A DNA stretch of 64,000 nucleotides from CAYQUC01 sp048061315. GTDB taxonomy: Bacteria > Pseudomonadota > Gammaproteobacteria > UBA6429 > Thiohalophilaceae. A program made the position numbers and the translations under genes. The first letter of the stretch is position 1, and each line of letters opens with the position of its first letter. The stretch spans positions 1-64,000 of the forward strand of contig JBGMRJ010000002.1 in NCBI GenBank assembly GCA_048061315.1. The letters run 5' to 3'. The notes beneath the pieces were generated by a model. It searched no databases and was not told the origin of the DNA. It was given only the letters and a program-made list of their open reading frames with translations. This document shows positions 44,416 to 53,734 of the stretch, piece by piece.

Positions 44416-45777
44416 ATGTTAAAACAAATTGGAATGAGTTTATCGCTATTTTGTGCTTTTGGTACGGTTGCCAGCACCGCAGCAGCTACCGTTTATGAAC
44501 ATAATTTAAAAAATGGCATGAAAATACTGGTGAACGAAGATCACCGCGCCCCGGTGGTTGTATCACAAGTCTGGTATAAGGTCGGCTCCAGCTATGAGGC
44601 AAATGGCCGAACTGGTTTATCGCATGTATTGGAACACATGATGTTTAAGGGCAGCGAGAAATACCAACCCGGTGAATTTTCTAAAATTATTGCTCGCCAT
44701 GGTGGCAGGGAAAATGCTTTTACCGGCAAAGATTATACTGCTTATTTTCAACAACTGGAGAAGAGTCGCTTAAAAGTCAGCATGGAAATGGAAGCAGATC
44801 GCATGGTTAACCTGACATTGCCAAATGATGAGTTCACCAAAGAGCTAGCCGTGGTCATTGAAGAACGCCACATGCGTACGGATGATAAACCGCAATCAAA
44901 AACCTACGAACAGTTTAATGCCGTGGCTTACATGAGCAGTCCCTACGGTCAGCCTATCATCGGTTGGCAAAATGATCTTGATAACATGGAAATTGACGAT
45001 CTTAAAAAATGGTATCAGCAGTGGTATACACCGGCAAATGCGACTCTGGTAGTAGTGGGCGATGTAAACCATAAAGAAGTATTTACCATGGCCGAGAAAT
45101 ATTATGGTGTTATTCCAACGCGCGCCGTAGAAAAATTAAAACCCCGCAAGGAAGTCGAGCAAGTGGGCGAACGACGCTTGATCGTTAAAGCCCCTGCTAA
45201 ACTACCGTATTTAATTATGGGTTTTAAAGTACCGTCATTAAAAACGGCTGAAAAAGAATGGGAAGCCTATGCCCTTGAAGTGCTCGGTGGTATTTTAAGC
45301 TCAGGTTCGAGCTCACGGTTTCCAAAACGACTGGTGCGTGATCAACAAATTGCAGCGAGTGCTGATGCCGGGTTTAATTTATATTCAAGACAAAGTGAAA
45401 TATTTTTAATTGATGCGACGCCAACAGCCGGCAACGAACTAACGGTTCTGGAAGATGCTATTTTAAAGCAAATTGACGAAGTGAAGACCAGTTTGGTCAG
45501 TGCCAAAGAGCTTGCCAGCATTAAGGCTCAGGTTGTTGCTGCGAACGTTTATGAACGCGATTCAATTTTTTATCAGGCAATGCAACTGGGCACATTAGAA
45601 ACAGTCGGTTTGGGCTGGCAACGATTAGATGAATATGTTGATAAAGTCCGCAGTGTCACCGCAGAACAAATTCAACAAGTTGCTAAAAAATACCTTATTG
45701 AAGATGGCTTGACCGTTGCCTATTTAATACCACAAAAAATAAATAAAACGGCAAAAATGCCAGCAACTCATCATTAA
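44416..45777 (+). CDS. M16-family zinc metallopeptidase, catalytic member of the pair
   Basis: The 453-residue protein has a Sec signal (hydrophobic about 6-24). The inverted zinc motif H70-x-x-E73-H74 (LSHVLEHMMFKG) is followed by the third ligand region VVIEERHMR. It represents the active subunit of the two-gene M16 peptidases common next to coaD or rsmD in gammaproteobacteria. It should be periplasmic, degrading peptides. The next gene, 25 bp later, is the non-catalytic partner. Confidence 0.92.
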   Translation: MLKQIGMSLSLFCAFGTVASTAAATVYEHNLKNGMKILVNEDHRAPVVVSQVWYKVGSSYEANGRTGLSHVLEHMMFKGSEKYQPGEFSKIIARHGGRENAFTGKDYTAYFQQLEKSRLKVSMEMEADRMVNLTLPNDEFTKELAVVIEERHMRTDDKPQSKTYEQFNAVAYMSSPYGQPIIGWQNDLDNMEIDDLKKWYQQWYTPANATLVVVGDVNHKEVFTMAEKYYGVIPTRAVEKLKPRKEVEQVGERRLIVKAPAKLPYLIMGFKVPSLKTAEKEWEAYALEVLGGILSSGSSSRFPKRLVRDQQIAASADAGFNLYSRQSEIFLIDATPTAGNELTVLEDAILKQIDEVKTSLVSAKELASIKAQVVAANVYERDSIFYQAMQLGTLETVGLGWQRLDEYVDKVRSVTAEQIQQVAKKYLIEDGLTVAYLIPQKINKTAKMPATHH

Positions 45778-45802
45778 TTAAATTTTAAAACAGGATATAC
45801 CT

Positions 45803-47239
45803 ATGTCATCCAACTCTTCCAATCAGAAGAATTTAGTATTTGGCTTTATTGCTGTAGTGGCCATAATTGCAATCGTACTTTTATATAATAAATTTAGCGG
45901 GCCATCGCTTGCTGAGCCGGAAATCACCAGTGTTGAAGGCGGTGGGCCGAAAATACAAACCTGGAAAACAAAGAATGGTTCAAAAGTTTTATTTGTTCCA
46001 ACGATGCAATTACCGATGCTCGATTTGCGAGTTACCTTCGATGCTGGGGCGGCACGTGATGGCGACAAATCAGGATTAGCTTTAATGACTAATAGCATGC
46101 TGGATCAAGGTGCAAAGCTGGGTGACAGCACGCTCAATAGTGACGACATTGCTGAACGCTTTGATAGTATTGGAGCACGTTTTTCAAACTCGTCATTAAA
46201 AGACATGGCATTATTAAGTTTACGCAGTTTAACGGATGCCGAGATTTTAAATCAGTCGTTAGAAACATTCATGGCGGTTTTGCAAAATCCAACATTTCCC
46301 AAACGTGATTTTGATCGAACAAAAAAACAAATGCTAATTGGGTTAAAAGCCCAGGAGCAGTCACCGGCCAGCATTGCAAATAAATTATTTTATAAAAATT
46401 TATTTGGTTCACATGCGTATAGTACTCCGAGTACTGGTACTGAAAAAAGTTTAAAATCAATTTCTATTGCTGATTTGAAAAATTTTTATAGCACTTTCTA
46501 TGTTGCTAAAAATGCTGTTATCGTAATGGTAGGAAAGTTAGAATTAAAACAAGCAACTAAAATAGCAGAAAATATTAGTAGCGGATTAGCTATCGGTGAG
46601 AAACCATTAGCCATAACTGAAACTAAAAGCCTTACCGAACCTAAAATAATTTCAGAACAATTCCCATCGTCTCAAACCCATATATTAATGGGCAATATTG
46701 GTTTAAAACGTGGTGATAAAGATTATTATGCGTTATACATCGGTAATCACATACTCGGTGGTAGTGGCTTTAGCTCTCGAATTGTAAATGAGATTCGCGA
46801 AAAACGCGGGCTGGCGTATAGTTCCTATAGTTACTTTGTTCCGATGCGGGTAAATGGTCCTTTCACAGTTGGAATGCAAACCAAAAACGATCAAACTGAT
46901 GAAGCATTAAAAGTATTAAATGATGTGCTGGTTAAATTTGTTACTGAGGGCCCCACAGCTGAAGAGTTAGAACACAGTAAACTAAATACTTCTGGGGGGT
47001 TTCCATTACGAATTGACAGTAATCGCGAAATTGTGGAATACCTCGCGATGATAGGATTTTATGATTTACCGTTAAATTACCTGGGAACATTTGTCGATAA
47101 AATAAATGCCTTAACTCTGGAACAGGTAAAAGATGCATTTAAACGACGAATCGATCCTACAAAATTTTTAACTGTGATTGTAGGTGATCATAAAGCAGCA
47201 AAACCTGAATTGAAATCAGAAGTTAAAACAGAAGTTAAA
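45803..47239 (+). CDS. M16-family peptidase-like protein, non-catalytic partner, 3' end in assembly gap
   Basis: At least 479 residues with an N-terminal helix (about 8-26). It shares the M16 fold but has no HxxEH where expected (GLALMTNSMLDQGAK). It keeps the late substrate-binding segment REKRGLAYSSYSYFVP, so it should pair with the preceding enzyme. The visible end is a repeat-like KPELKSEVKTEVK that runs into the N run at 47240; a low-complexity Glu/Val/Lys tail may be why assembly failed. Confidence 0.88.
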
Positions 47240-47339
47240 NNNNNNNNNNNNNNNNNNNNNNNNNNNNNNNNNNNNNNNNNNNNNNNNNNNNNNNNNNNNN
47301 NNNNNNNNNNNNNNNNNNNNNNNNNNNNNNNNNNNNNNN
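47240..47339. other. Assembly gap (100 N)
   Basis: Exactly 100 unknown bases, so the true length is undefined. It hides the end of the M16-like gene and the beginning of the next gene. An rsmD gene, often found here in relatives, could lie inside a larger true gap. Confidence 0.97.
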
Positions 47340-47777
47340 AAACGTGATTTGCAACGCAACAATGTCAAGCTACACAGAGAAAACACTATTGTCGTTTCAA
47401 ATTTGGGTGGCAATGGTAAAGTTAATAATAACCACACACCGCAAGTCGCCAGTCCAAGAATCAACCATCAACAAATTATCCGACTGGAATCAAAGTGCAG
47501 TATGAAAGGCCAATGTGCCAGGCTAATTCAAAACAAAATATTTGATCTCTGGCAATATCCGAAGAGCTATCCAAAATATAAAACGATATTAGTATTGGAT
47601 TTGAATAACCGAGGTTATATTACAACAATAAAATTAAAACGCAGTAGCGGTATTCGCGCCTTTGATGATTCAGTTATTAAAGCGGTTCGTCAGGCAGCAC
47701 CATTTACTGAAATTACCTATTTACCAGCATTGGATATAACTGAATTTTCATCAATTGAAATGGTTTTTCTACGGTAA
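47340..47777 (+). CDS. TonB/TolA C-terminal-domain protein, 5' end lost in gap
   Basis: The open frame enters from the gap (first full codon at 47340) and ends at TAA 47775-47777, with 145 residues visible. The first 45 are polar and Asn/Lys-rich, then comes a TonB/TolA-type C-terminal domain: QIIRLESKCSMKGQCARLIQ, followed by LVLDLNNRGYITTIKLKRSSGIRAFDDSVIKAVRQAAPF. The SSG-x-x-x-FD and AxPF pattern is typical. A membrane anchor and Pro/Lys-rich linker would be expected upstream, hidden in the gap. coaD starts 42 bp later. Confidence 0.8.
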   Translation, partial: KRDLQRNNVKLHRENTIVVSNLGGNGKVNNNHTPQVASPRINHQQIIRLESKCSMKGQCARLIQNKIFDLWQYPKSYPKYKTILVLDLNNRGYITTIKLKRSSGIRAFDDSVIKAVRQAAPFTEITYLPALDITEFSSIEMVFLR

Positions 47778-47819
47778 TTTCATTTATACTTTAAACTAAA
47801 TTTTTAAGTACACTGAACT

Positions 47820-48299
47820 ATGGCCAATATTGTAATTTATCCGGGTACCTTTGACCCCATTACCAATGGACATCATGATCTGGTACGACGCGCATCTCGA
47901 TTATTTGATAAGGTCATCGTCGCTATTGCAAAAGGTACCAGTAAACAACCTATCTTCAGTGTTGAAGAGCGGGTGACTCTTACCAATGGTGTGGTCGAAG
48001 ATATCAAGAACGTCGAAGTCTGTAGTTTTGATACCCTGTTAATCGATTTTGCAAAACAAAAAAAAGCCAACATCATTTTACGGGGATTACGTGCGGTATC
48101 TGATTTTGAATATGAATTTCAGTTAGCGAGTATGAATCGGCATTTATCAGCAGAAATCGAAACCCTGTTTCTAACACCGGCTGAAGAATATTCTTATATT
48201 TCATCAAGTCTGGTTCGTGAAGTGGCCAGTCTCGGTGGTGATGTCTCACCCTTTGTCCATAGCAAAGTTGTGGCTGCAATCAATAATAGAATACGCTAA
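47820..48299 (+). CDS. coaD: Phosphopantetheine adenylyltransferase
   Basis: CoaD makes dephospho-CoA from ATP and 4'-phosphopantetheine. The 159-residue protein opens with YPGTFDPITNGHHDLVRRA (nucleotide-binding T/HxGH-type motif). It contains RGLRAVSDFEYEFQLASMNR and the YSYISSSLVREVASLGGDVSPFVH ATP-binding end. Length is normal. coaBC, the preceding pathway enzyme, is at the right end of the window. Confidence 0.97.
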   Translation: MANIVIYPGTFDPITNGHHDLVRRASRLFDKVIVAIAKGTSKQPIFSVEERVTLTNGVVEDIKNVEVCSFDTLLIDFAKQKKANIILRGLRAVSDFEYEFQLASMNRHLSAEIETLFLTPAEEYSYISSSLVREVASLGGDVSPFVHSKVVAAINNRIR

Positions 48300-48311
48300 T
48301 ATACTCGTATT

Positions 48312-48560
48312 ATGTCAATGTTTATAACCGATGAATGTATCAATTGTGATGTCTGCGAGCCAGAATGCCCTAATGATGCTATTAGCCAGGGTGAAGAAAT
48401 CTATATCATCGATGTTAACTTGTGCACTGAATGTGTTGGTCACTTTGAAGAGCCTCAATGTGTTGAGGTTTGCCCGGTTGATTGTATTCCGCAAGATCCA
48501 AATAATGTAGAGTCTAAAGATCAGCTGCAGCAAAAATACCAGCTACTAATGGTTAGTTAG
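48312..48560 (+). CDS. YfhL-type 2[4Fe-4S] ferredoxin
   Basis: The 82-residue protein has two cluster motifs, CINCDVCEPECPNDAI (about 10-25) and CTECVGHFEEPQCVEVCPVDCI, the second with the longer loop typical of the YfhL/Allochromatium-type ferredoxin. It starts 12 bp after coaD, a usual gammaproteobacterial neighbour. The electron-transfer partner is unknown. Confidence 0.95.
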   Translation: MSMFITDECINCDVCEPECPNDAISQGEEIYIIDVNLCTECVGHFEEPQCVEVCPVDCIPQDPNNVESKDQLQQKYQLLMVS

Positions 48561-48632
48561 TACTAACCAATAATTAATTCTATATTAATCAATAGTTTAA
48601 AATTTTCGTAAAATTATATTTAAGGAATAATA

Positions 48633-50318
48633 ATGCCTTATTTTTCCAGTTTGTTGGTATTTTTTCTAATTTCTGTCGCTTCAGGCTTTTCAGCAACAGT
48701 TGCATTCTCTACAGAAAACAATTCCACTGCCGGTATTGCAACAGCCCATCCATTAGCCACTCAGGCTGGTTTTGAGATATTAACTCAAGGTGGCAATGCC
48801 TTTGATGCTGCGGTCGCTATTAGTGCCACACTGGCTGTGGTTGAACCTTACAGCTCCGGGCTCGGTGGCGGTGGTTTCTGGTTATTGCACACTGCAAAAA
48901 ACCGGCAATCGGTGGTTGTTGATGGCCGTGAACGTGCTCCCTATGCCGCAAGCAAATCAATGTATCAAGACCAGCAGGGTAATGTAATCGCCGGCTTATC
49001 CGTTGATGGTGCACTCGCTGCCGGCATTCCCGGTGAACCGGCTGCGCTGGTTCATATTGCGAAAAAATACGGTAATTTACCGTTGGCTAAAAGTCTTGCT
49101 CCGGCAATACGGCTTGCACTGAAAGGATTTACGGTTACCGAGCAATATCGTCGCATGGCGGGTTTTCGGTTATCAGCATTACAACAATCACCAGCAGCCG
49201 CTAAAATATTTTTAGATCAAAACAAGGTTCCTAAGCTAGGTTTTACCATCGTTCAGCATGATTTGGCCAAAACCCTAAAACGTATTGCACAATCCGGTTT
49301 TGATGGTTTTTACAAAGGCGCTACTGCCCGTGATCTGGTTAAAGGATCGAAAGCTACAAATGGAATTTGGTCTTTGAAAGACCTGGCGGAATACACAATT
49401 GTCGAACGTAAACCTCTAATTGGTGATTATCGTGGTTTTCGTATCACCAGTGTACCACCACCATCATCGGGAGGCGTGGCATTGCTCTCAATGTTTAATA
49501 TGTTATCGAATTATGAATTTGATAAATTATCTAAACCCAAACAGCAGCATTTAATCGTTGAAGTTATGCGCCGTGCTTATCGTGATCGAGCCGAATTTTT
49601 GGGGGATAGTGATGTCGTCAACGTTCCGGTTAAAAAATTAATCAGTAAAAGTCATGCCCGTGATTTAGTAAAAAATCTTAATTTACAAAAAGCAACAAAC
49701 AGCAGTGAGCTAGCCAGAAATCTGAAATTAACTGAAGGTCAGGATACCACACATTTTTCAGTTATCGACAAAGACGGTAATCGGATTTCGGCAACCTTGA
49801 GTATTAACTATCCATTTGGTTCGTGTTTTGTTGCACCGGGCACCGGGGTTTTACTCAATGATGAGATGGATGATTTTTCGGCTAAACCAGGGGTACCTAA
49901 TGTTTATGGTTTAGTGGGTGCCAAGGCAAATGCCATCGCACCTGGCAAGCGTATGTTATCGAGCATGAGCCCCAGTTTTATCGAAAATGATAAGCGACTC
50001 GCAATTATTGGCACACCGGGTGGCAGTAGAATAATAACCATGGTGTTTCACGGCATGATGGCTTTCATGAACGATGCCGATGCTAAAAAGATAGTAGATT
50101 TACCTCGATATCATCATCAATATTTACCCGATGTCATTCATGTGGAATCTCAAGCATTCTCGGAACACGAAAAAGCGGCGTTACAGAAAATGGGCCACAG
50201 TATCAAAATATTAAATTCAAATTATGGCAACATGCAAATCGTGATATTGAATAAAAAGACGAAAAAAATATCAGCCGCGAGTGATTTTCGCGGTGAGGGT
50301 TTGGCTCAGGTAAAGTAA
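48633..50318 (+). CDS. ggt: Gamma-glutamyltransferase
   Basis: GGT splits or transfers the gamma-glutamyl group of glutathione in the periplasm. The 561-residue precursor has a Sec signal (about 5-25). The early phrase is ATAHPLATQAGFEILTQGGNAFDAAVA, with the glutamate-binding Arg in DGRERAP. The self-cleavage site precedes nucleophile T372 (GQDTTHFSV), and the small-subunit motifs NDEMDDFSAKPG, SSMSPSF and GTPGGSRI follow. All key residues are present, so it should be active. Confidence 0.95.
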   Translation: MPYFSSLLVFFLISVASGFSATVAFSTENNSTAGIATAHPLATQAGFEILTQGGNAFDAAVAISATLAVVEPYSSGLGGGGFWLLHTAKNRQSVVVDGRERAPYAASKSMYQDQQGNVIAGLSVDGALAAGIPGEPAALVHIAKKYGNLPLAKSLAPAIRLALKGFTVTEQYRRMAGFRLSALQQSPAAAKIFLDQNKVPKLGFTIVQHDLAKTLKRIAQSGFDGFYKGATARDLVKGSKATNGIWSLKDLAEYTIVERKPLIGDYRGFRITSVPPPSSGGVALLSMFNMLSNYEFDKLSKPKQQHLIVEVMRRAYRDRAEFLGDSDVVNVPVKKLISKSHARDLVKNLNLQKATNSSELARNLKLTEGQDTTHFSVIDKDGNRISATLSINYPFGSCFVAPGTGVLLNDEMDDFSAKPGVPNVYGLVGAKANAIAPGKRMLSSMSPSFIENDKRLAIIGTPGGSRIITMVFHGMMAFMNDADAKKIVDLPRYHHQYLPDVIHVESQAFSEHEKAALQKMGHSIKILNSNYGNMQIVILNKKTKKISAASDFRGEGLAQVK

Positions 50319-50335
50319 TTAGGCAAATGCAATAT

Positions 50336-51220
50336 TTAATGTGCAGCTTTGTTTTGTAACTTTACAATGCGTTCAATTTTTCGCAGCTCGTGACCCGAGA
50401 GGTTTAAGGCATTATTCACCCAGTCATTACATCGTTCTAACAACTTGGAATAGGGAGCCTGGTTAATTCGATTGGCAATTTGTTTTAAACTGTTATTCGA
50501 GCTTGTGTGCTTCTGATGATGATTGATGTATTTAATAATGGCATTGGTACTGCAACCTTTTTCTACCACAACATCAACAACACCTAAAATTGCCAATTCT
50601 TCAGCCGTGTAAGTCGATGAGCTTGAAATAATTTGTTGCGCTTTAACGGCACCAACACGACGGCTTAAATAATAAAATGAGCCTAAATAAGGAGACAGGT
50701 TTAGATCTAATTGCGGGAAACCAAAAGTCGCTTGTCGTTCTGCGACGATGACATCACTTGCCAGCGCTATTTCAAAGCCAGCATCGAACGCAGCGCCGGT
50801 GACTTGAGCAATTCGTAATTGTTGAAAGTGTGATGCAAATTTAAAAACTACGTCTAGATTTAACTTTATATAATTAAATAAGCCTTCACGATCGTATTTA
50901 ATAATTAAACTTCGTATGTAATTTAAATCGCCACCAAAACTGAATATATCAGGGTTCGCTGATGCTATAACAATAGCCTTGGCGTTAGGATAATTTTGTT
51001 GATTAATATGTAATCGAGTATTCAGTTCGAATAACATCTCAGGGTTAAAACTGGCGCGTTGTTGGGAAGCCATCGTTAACCATAAACACTCAGTTGTATT
51101 GGAATAACTTGAAGAAATTTGCTTAACTTCAGATTGTTTCAGGTATGAAGAACCGGAATCATCATAGGCATAACCATCAAAATGATTTTTATCTAAAAAA
51201 TTTTTGGCAAGTGCGCTCAT
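50336..51220 (-). CDS. Second RpfF-like crotonase with altered catalytic residue
   Basis: The 294-residue protein follows the RpfF layout of the gene at 17228: FSFGGDLNYIRS, GAAFDAGFEIALASD, then GFPQLDLNLSPYLGSFYYLSRRV and YTAEELAILGVVDVVVEKG. The first catalytic glutamate is kept (E150). The second, 20 residues later, is Gln (Q170) and the surrounding FPEILFNLFPGMGAY motif is lost. It may therefore have altered or no DSF synthase activity, or act on RpfF/RpfC as a non-catalytic partner. It is not beside a sensor gene. It converges on ggt with 17 bp between stops. Confidence 0.8.
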   Translation of the reverse strand: MSALAKNFLDKNHFDGYAYDDSGSSYLKQSEVKQISSSYSNTTECLWLTMASQQRASFNPEMLFELNTRLHINQQNYPNAKAIVIASANPDIFSFGGDLNYIRSLIIKYDREGLFNYIKLNLDVVFKFASHFQQLRIAQVTGAAFDAGFEIALASDVIVAERQATFGFPQLDLNLSPYLGSFYYLSRRVGAVKAQQIISSSSTYTAEELAILGVVDVVVEKGCSTNAIIKYINHHQKHTSSNNSLKQIANRINQAPYSKLLERCNDWVNNALNLSGHELRKIERIVKLQNKAAH

Positions 51221-51473
51221 TTTTCAATTACTCTTGATTTAAAAAATTATTATTCATTTAAAGTTTAGTGTCCGTCACAGCTGTCGCGTAAGTTACACTT
51301 AACAATATTATAAACTGTGAATGACTTTAATAATATATTGAGACTATAAATAACAAATAATTCTTAAATACAGCTTAATCTGGATTAATTAATTTTGATT
51401 TTGGTTATTCTTAGAACGAATTTTAACTTAATATTTATTTTGTGTCAAAAATAATCATTTTACGAATCGTATT

Positions 51474-52289
51474 TTACCGTTGACAGTGACTACAGTAATA
51501 GCTTGAGCGATTATTTTGTGTGATGTGTTTAATAGAACGCGAACATTTTTTACAGGTTTTACCGGCACGATCATAAACATTGAGTTTTTGTTTGAAGTAA
51601 CCGGGTTTACCATCTGCATTGTTGAAGTCTTTTAATGTTGTGCCGCCTTGCTTGATAGCACTGCTTAACACTTTCTTAATAGCTAGGCATAATTTTTGGT
51701 GTCTAGCCTTTGAAATTTTACCAGCCGCGCGTGTTGGGTGTATTCCGGCAAGGAACAAGCTCTCACTGGCATAAATATTACCTACACCAACCACAATTTT
51801 GCTGTCCATAATAAATTGCTTTATGGATATTTTTCGATTACGGGAGCGTAGAAACAAATAATCAGTTGTAAAGTTGTCACTCAGTGGTTCAGGACCTAAA
51901 TGACTTAGCAGTGTATGTTTTTCAATCGCCTCATTGGTCCACAGGATTGCACCAAAGCGACGCGGATCATGATATCGCAGACAATCTTTATGATTGAAAA
52001 TGATATCAACATGATCGTGTTTAACTGCGGGCTGATTTTTATTGATAAAACGTAGATTACCCGACATTCCCAAATGAATGAGTAGCGTACTATTTTTAAA
52101 CTGAATTAAAATATATTTTGCGCGCCGGCTAACCGACAAAACTGTTTGCCCAATTAAATTATCAGAAAGATCGGGTGGGATTGGCCAGCGTAATCGGTGT
52201 TCACGAACCACCACACTTGTTATTTTTTGTCCGCAAATATACGGTCTGATTCCGGTGACAGTTGTTTCGACTTCAGGTAGTTCAGGCAT
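51474..52289 (-). CDS. mutM: Formamidopyrimidine-DNA glycosylase
   Basis: MutM/Fpg removes oxidised purines such as 8-oxoguanine and nicks the site. The 271-residue protein starts MPELPEVETTVTGI with the catalytic P2 and E3. It contains the lysine-bearing LLIHLGMSGNLRF loop, KQFIMDSKIVVGVGNIYASE, and the C-terminal zinc finger CKKC...YYCSHCQR with the DNA-binding QGGTTLKDF before it. Length is typical. Confidence 0.97.
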   Translation of the reverse strand: MPELPEVETTVTGIRPYICGQKITSVVVREHRLRWPIPPDLSDNLIGQTVLSVSRRAKYILIQFKNSTLLIHLGMSGNLRFINKNQPAVKHDHVDIIFNHKDCLRYHDPRRFGAILWTNEAIEKHTLLSHLGPEPLSDNFTTDYLFLRSRNRKISIKQFIMDSKIVVGVGNIYASESLFLAGIHPTRAAGKISKARHQKLCLAIKKVLSSAIKQGGTTLKDFNNADGKPGYFKQKLNVYDRAGKTCKKCSRSIKHITQNNRSSYYCSHCQR

Positions 52290-52465
52290 TGTTTCTAAAA
52301 TAGTGTTTAAAATTATTACTACAATATAATTGTGTATTCATCAAAATTGATTGCAATCATTCAGGTTACTTACAGTCAATTGAGATTGATATATAAGCAA
52401 TATAATATAACCTTATAGCTATAACAGCTAATATTAAATTTTCACAGCAAAAGAGAGTTAATTCC

Positions 52466-52861
52466 ATGAATGTATTTAGACAGTCTCAGTTTCATATTCA
52501 CCGCTATATCGCACTATTGATGATTACCTTGATAATAACAATGGGTTTTATATCGACTGCGCAGGCAGCAATGGTGAGTACTCAGGAATTGACAACGGAA
52601 AGTGTCAATAAGCAAGCTCGTGAGAAGGTTATTCTGGCGTTACAGCGAATCGAGGTACAAGAGCAGTTATTACAACTGGGTGTCGAACCGGAGGCAGTAC
52701 TGTCCCGCGTTGATAGTATGACGAATACAGAAATTAATGAGTTAGCCGGTGTAATTGATCAAAAACCAGCGGGTAGTGGCATTATTGGTTTATTGGGCTT
52801 AGTCCTGGTGGTGTTATTAATAACGGATTTACTCGACGTTACCAATGTCTATAATTTATAG
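52466..52861 (+). CDS. PA2779-family protein
   Basis: The 131-residue protein has a signal or anchor helix (about 17-34, ending AQAAMV), an amphipathic middle (EKVILALQRIEVQEQLLQLGVEPEAV) and a C-terminal helix (about 104-122, GIIGLLGLVLVVLLITDLLD). This layout and the closing TDLLDVTNVY match the PA2779 family. Those genes usually stand next to a PA2778-type cysteine peptidase gene; none is here, the next gene being convergent and unrelated. Function unknown. Confidence 0.85.
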   Translation: MNVFRQSQFHIHRYIALLMITLIITMGFISTAQAAMVSTQELTTESVNKQAREKVILALQRIEVQEQLLQLGVEPEAVLSRVDSMTNTEINELAGVIDQKPAGSGIIGLLGLVLVVLLITDLLDVTNVYNL

Positions 52862-52879
52862 TTTTTGCACTGAGCCTGA

Positions 52880-53734
52880 TTATTCTATTTTTTGATTGGG
52901 TATTTGTAACAAACGATTTGCCATATCCTGGTTTAATTTATAGGAGAGTTTTAAATCAGGTCGGTTAAATAAATAATAATCCTCTTTCATTATGACATTA
53001 AAAATAATGGCAGCTTGATTATTATTGAGAGTCACTTCAATGTTGAAATCGGGTTTATCGTTAGTATCGGTCAATTTATTAATTTCAACTACCTGACTAT
53101 TATTCCATTCTGAGATTAATTGGATAACATCATCCGTACTACTGTTTTTAAGTTCAGGGCTGACTCGCCATTTACCTTTTTTTAATTCAATACTCACATT
53201 AGCCAGTTTAATTTTCTTTATTTCGTTGTCTTTGGCAATCAAGGCGTGATCGATATATCCGGTTGTGGTTATGTTGAGTAAATAAAAATAGCGATCAGGT
53301 AACAGGTATAACTTATTGTTGGTCAAAATATAACGGTTTAGATGTAATTGCTCGTTTGTACCGAATAAAAATAATTGATTATTTAGTTTTAAACTTGCCT
53401 GGGGTGGGTTCAATTTGAATTTATCCTTGTCATTACTCGAAATGGTAAACTCAGAGACACTATCCGCTTTTGTGATTTGAAGTATCGATTCGATATAAAA
53501 CGTATTAGCGCGAACTTTATAAGGCGACGTCATATACCATTTATCTTTTATTTTTTTTAGAATGACAGTATCTGAAGTGCGCCGTGTAATCGTTATGCTG
53601 TTTACAGCAGTTTCATTTAATGCGCTTAATTTAAATGCCGTTTTGACGGGTTTGTTGGTGTCAATAAATAATACGGAAATTAAAGCAACTACCATTAAGA
53701 CTAATACAATATTAATTTTGTTTCGGGAGGTCAT
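52880..53734 (-). CDS. DUF4340-domain protein of a gliding-type ABC cluster
   Basis: The 284-residue protein has one N-terminal helix (about 9-25) and a long periplasmic beta-rich part. This includes NSITITRRTSDTVILKKIKDKWYMTSPY and repeats of similar strand patterns, as in DUF4340. Such genes follow GldG-like genes in ABC export clusters. It is the last gene of the operon ATPase-permease-GldG-like-DUF4340. Its role is unknown. Confidence 0.85.
   Translation of the reverse strand: MTSRNKINIVLVLMVVALISVLFIDTNKPVKTAFKLSALNETAVNSITITRRTSDTVILKKIKDKWYMTSPYKVRANTFYIESILQITKADSVSEFTISSNDKDKFKLNPPQASLKLNNQLFLFGTNEQLHLNRYILTNNKLYLLPDRYFYLLNITTTGYIDHALIAKDNEIKKIKLANVSIELKKGKWRVSPELKNSSTDDVIQLISEWNNSQVVEINKLTDTNDKPDFNIEVTLNNNQAAIIFNVIMKEDYYLFNRPDLKLSYKLNQDMANRLLQIPNQKIE

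Noticed and set aside
47349..47777. Complete gene starting at TTG 47349
   Set aside because: The frame is open into the gap and the domain needs an upstream membrane anchor, so it is the 3' part of a longer gene.
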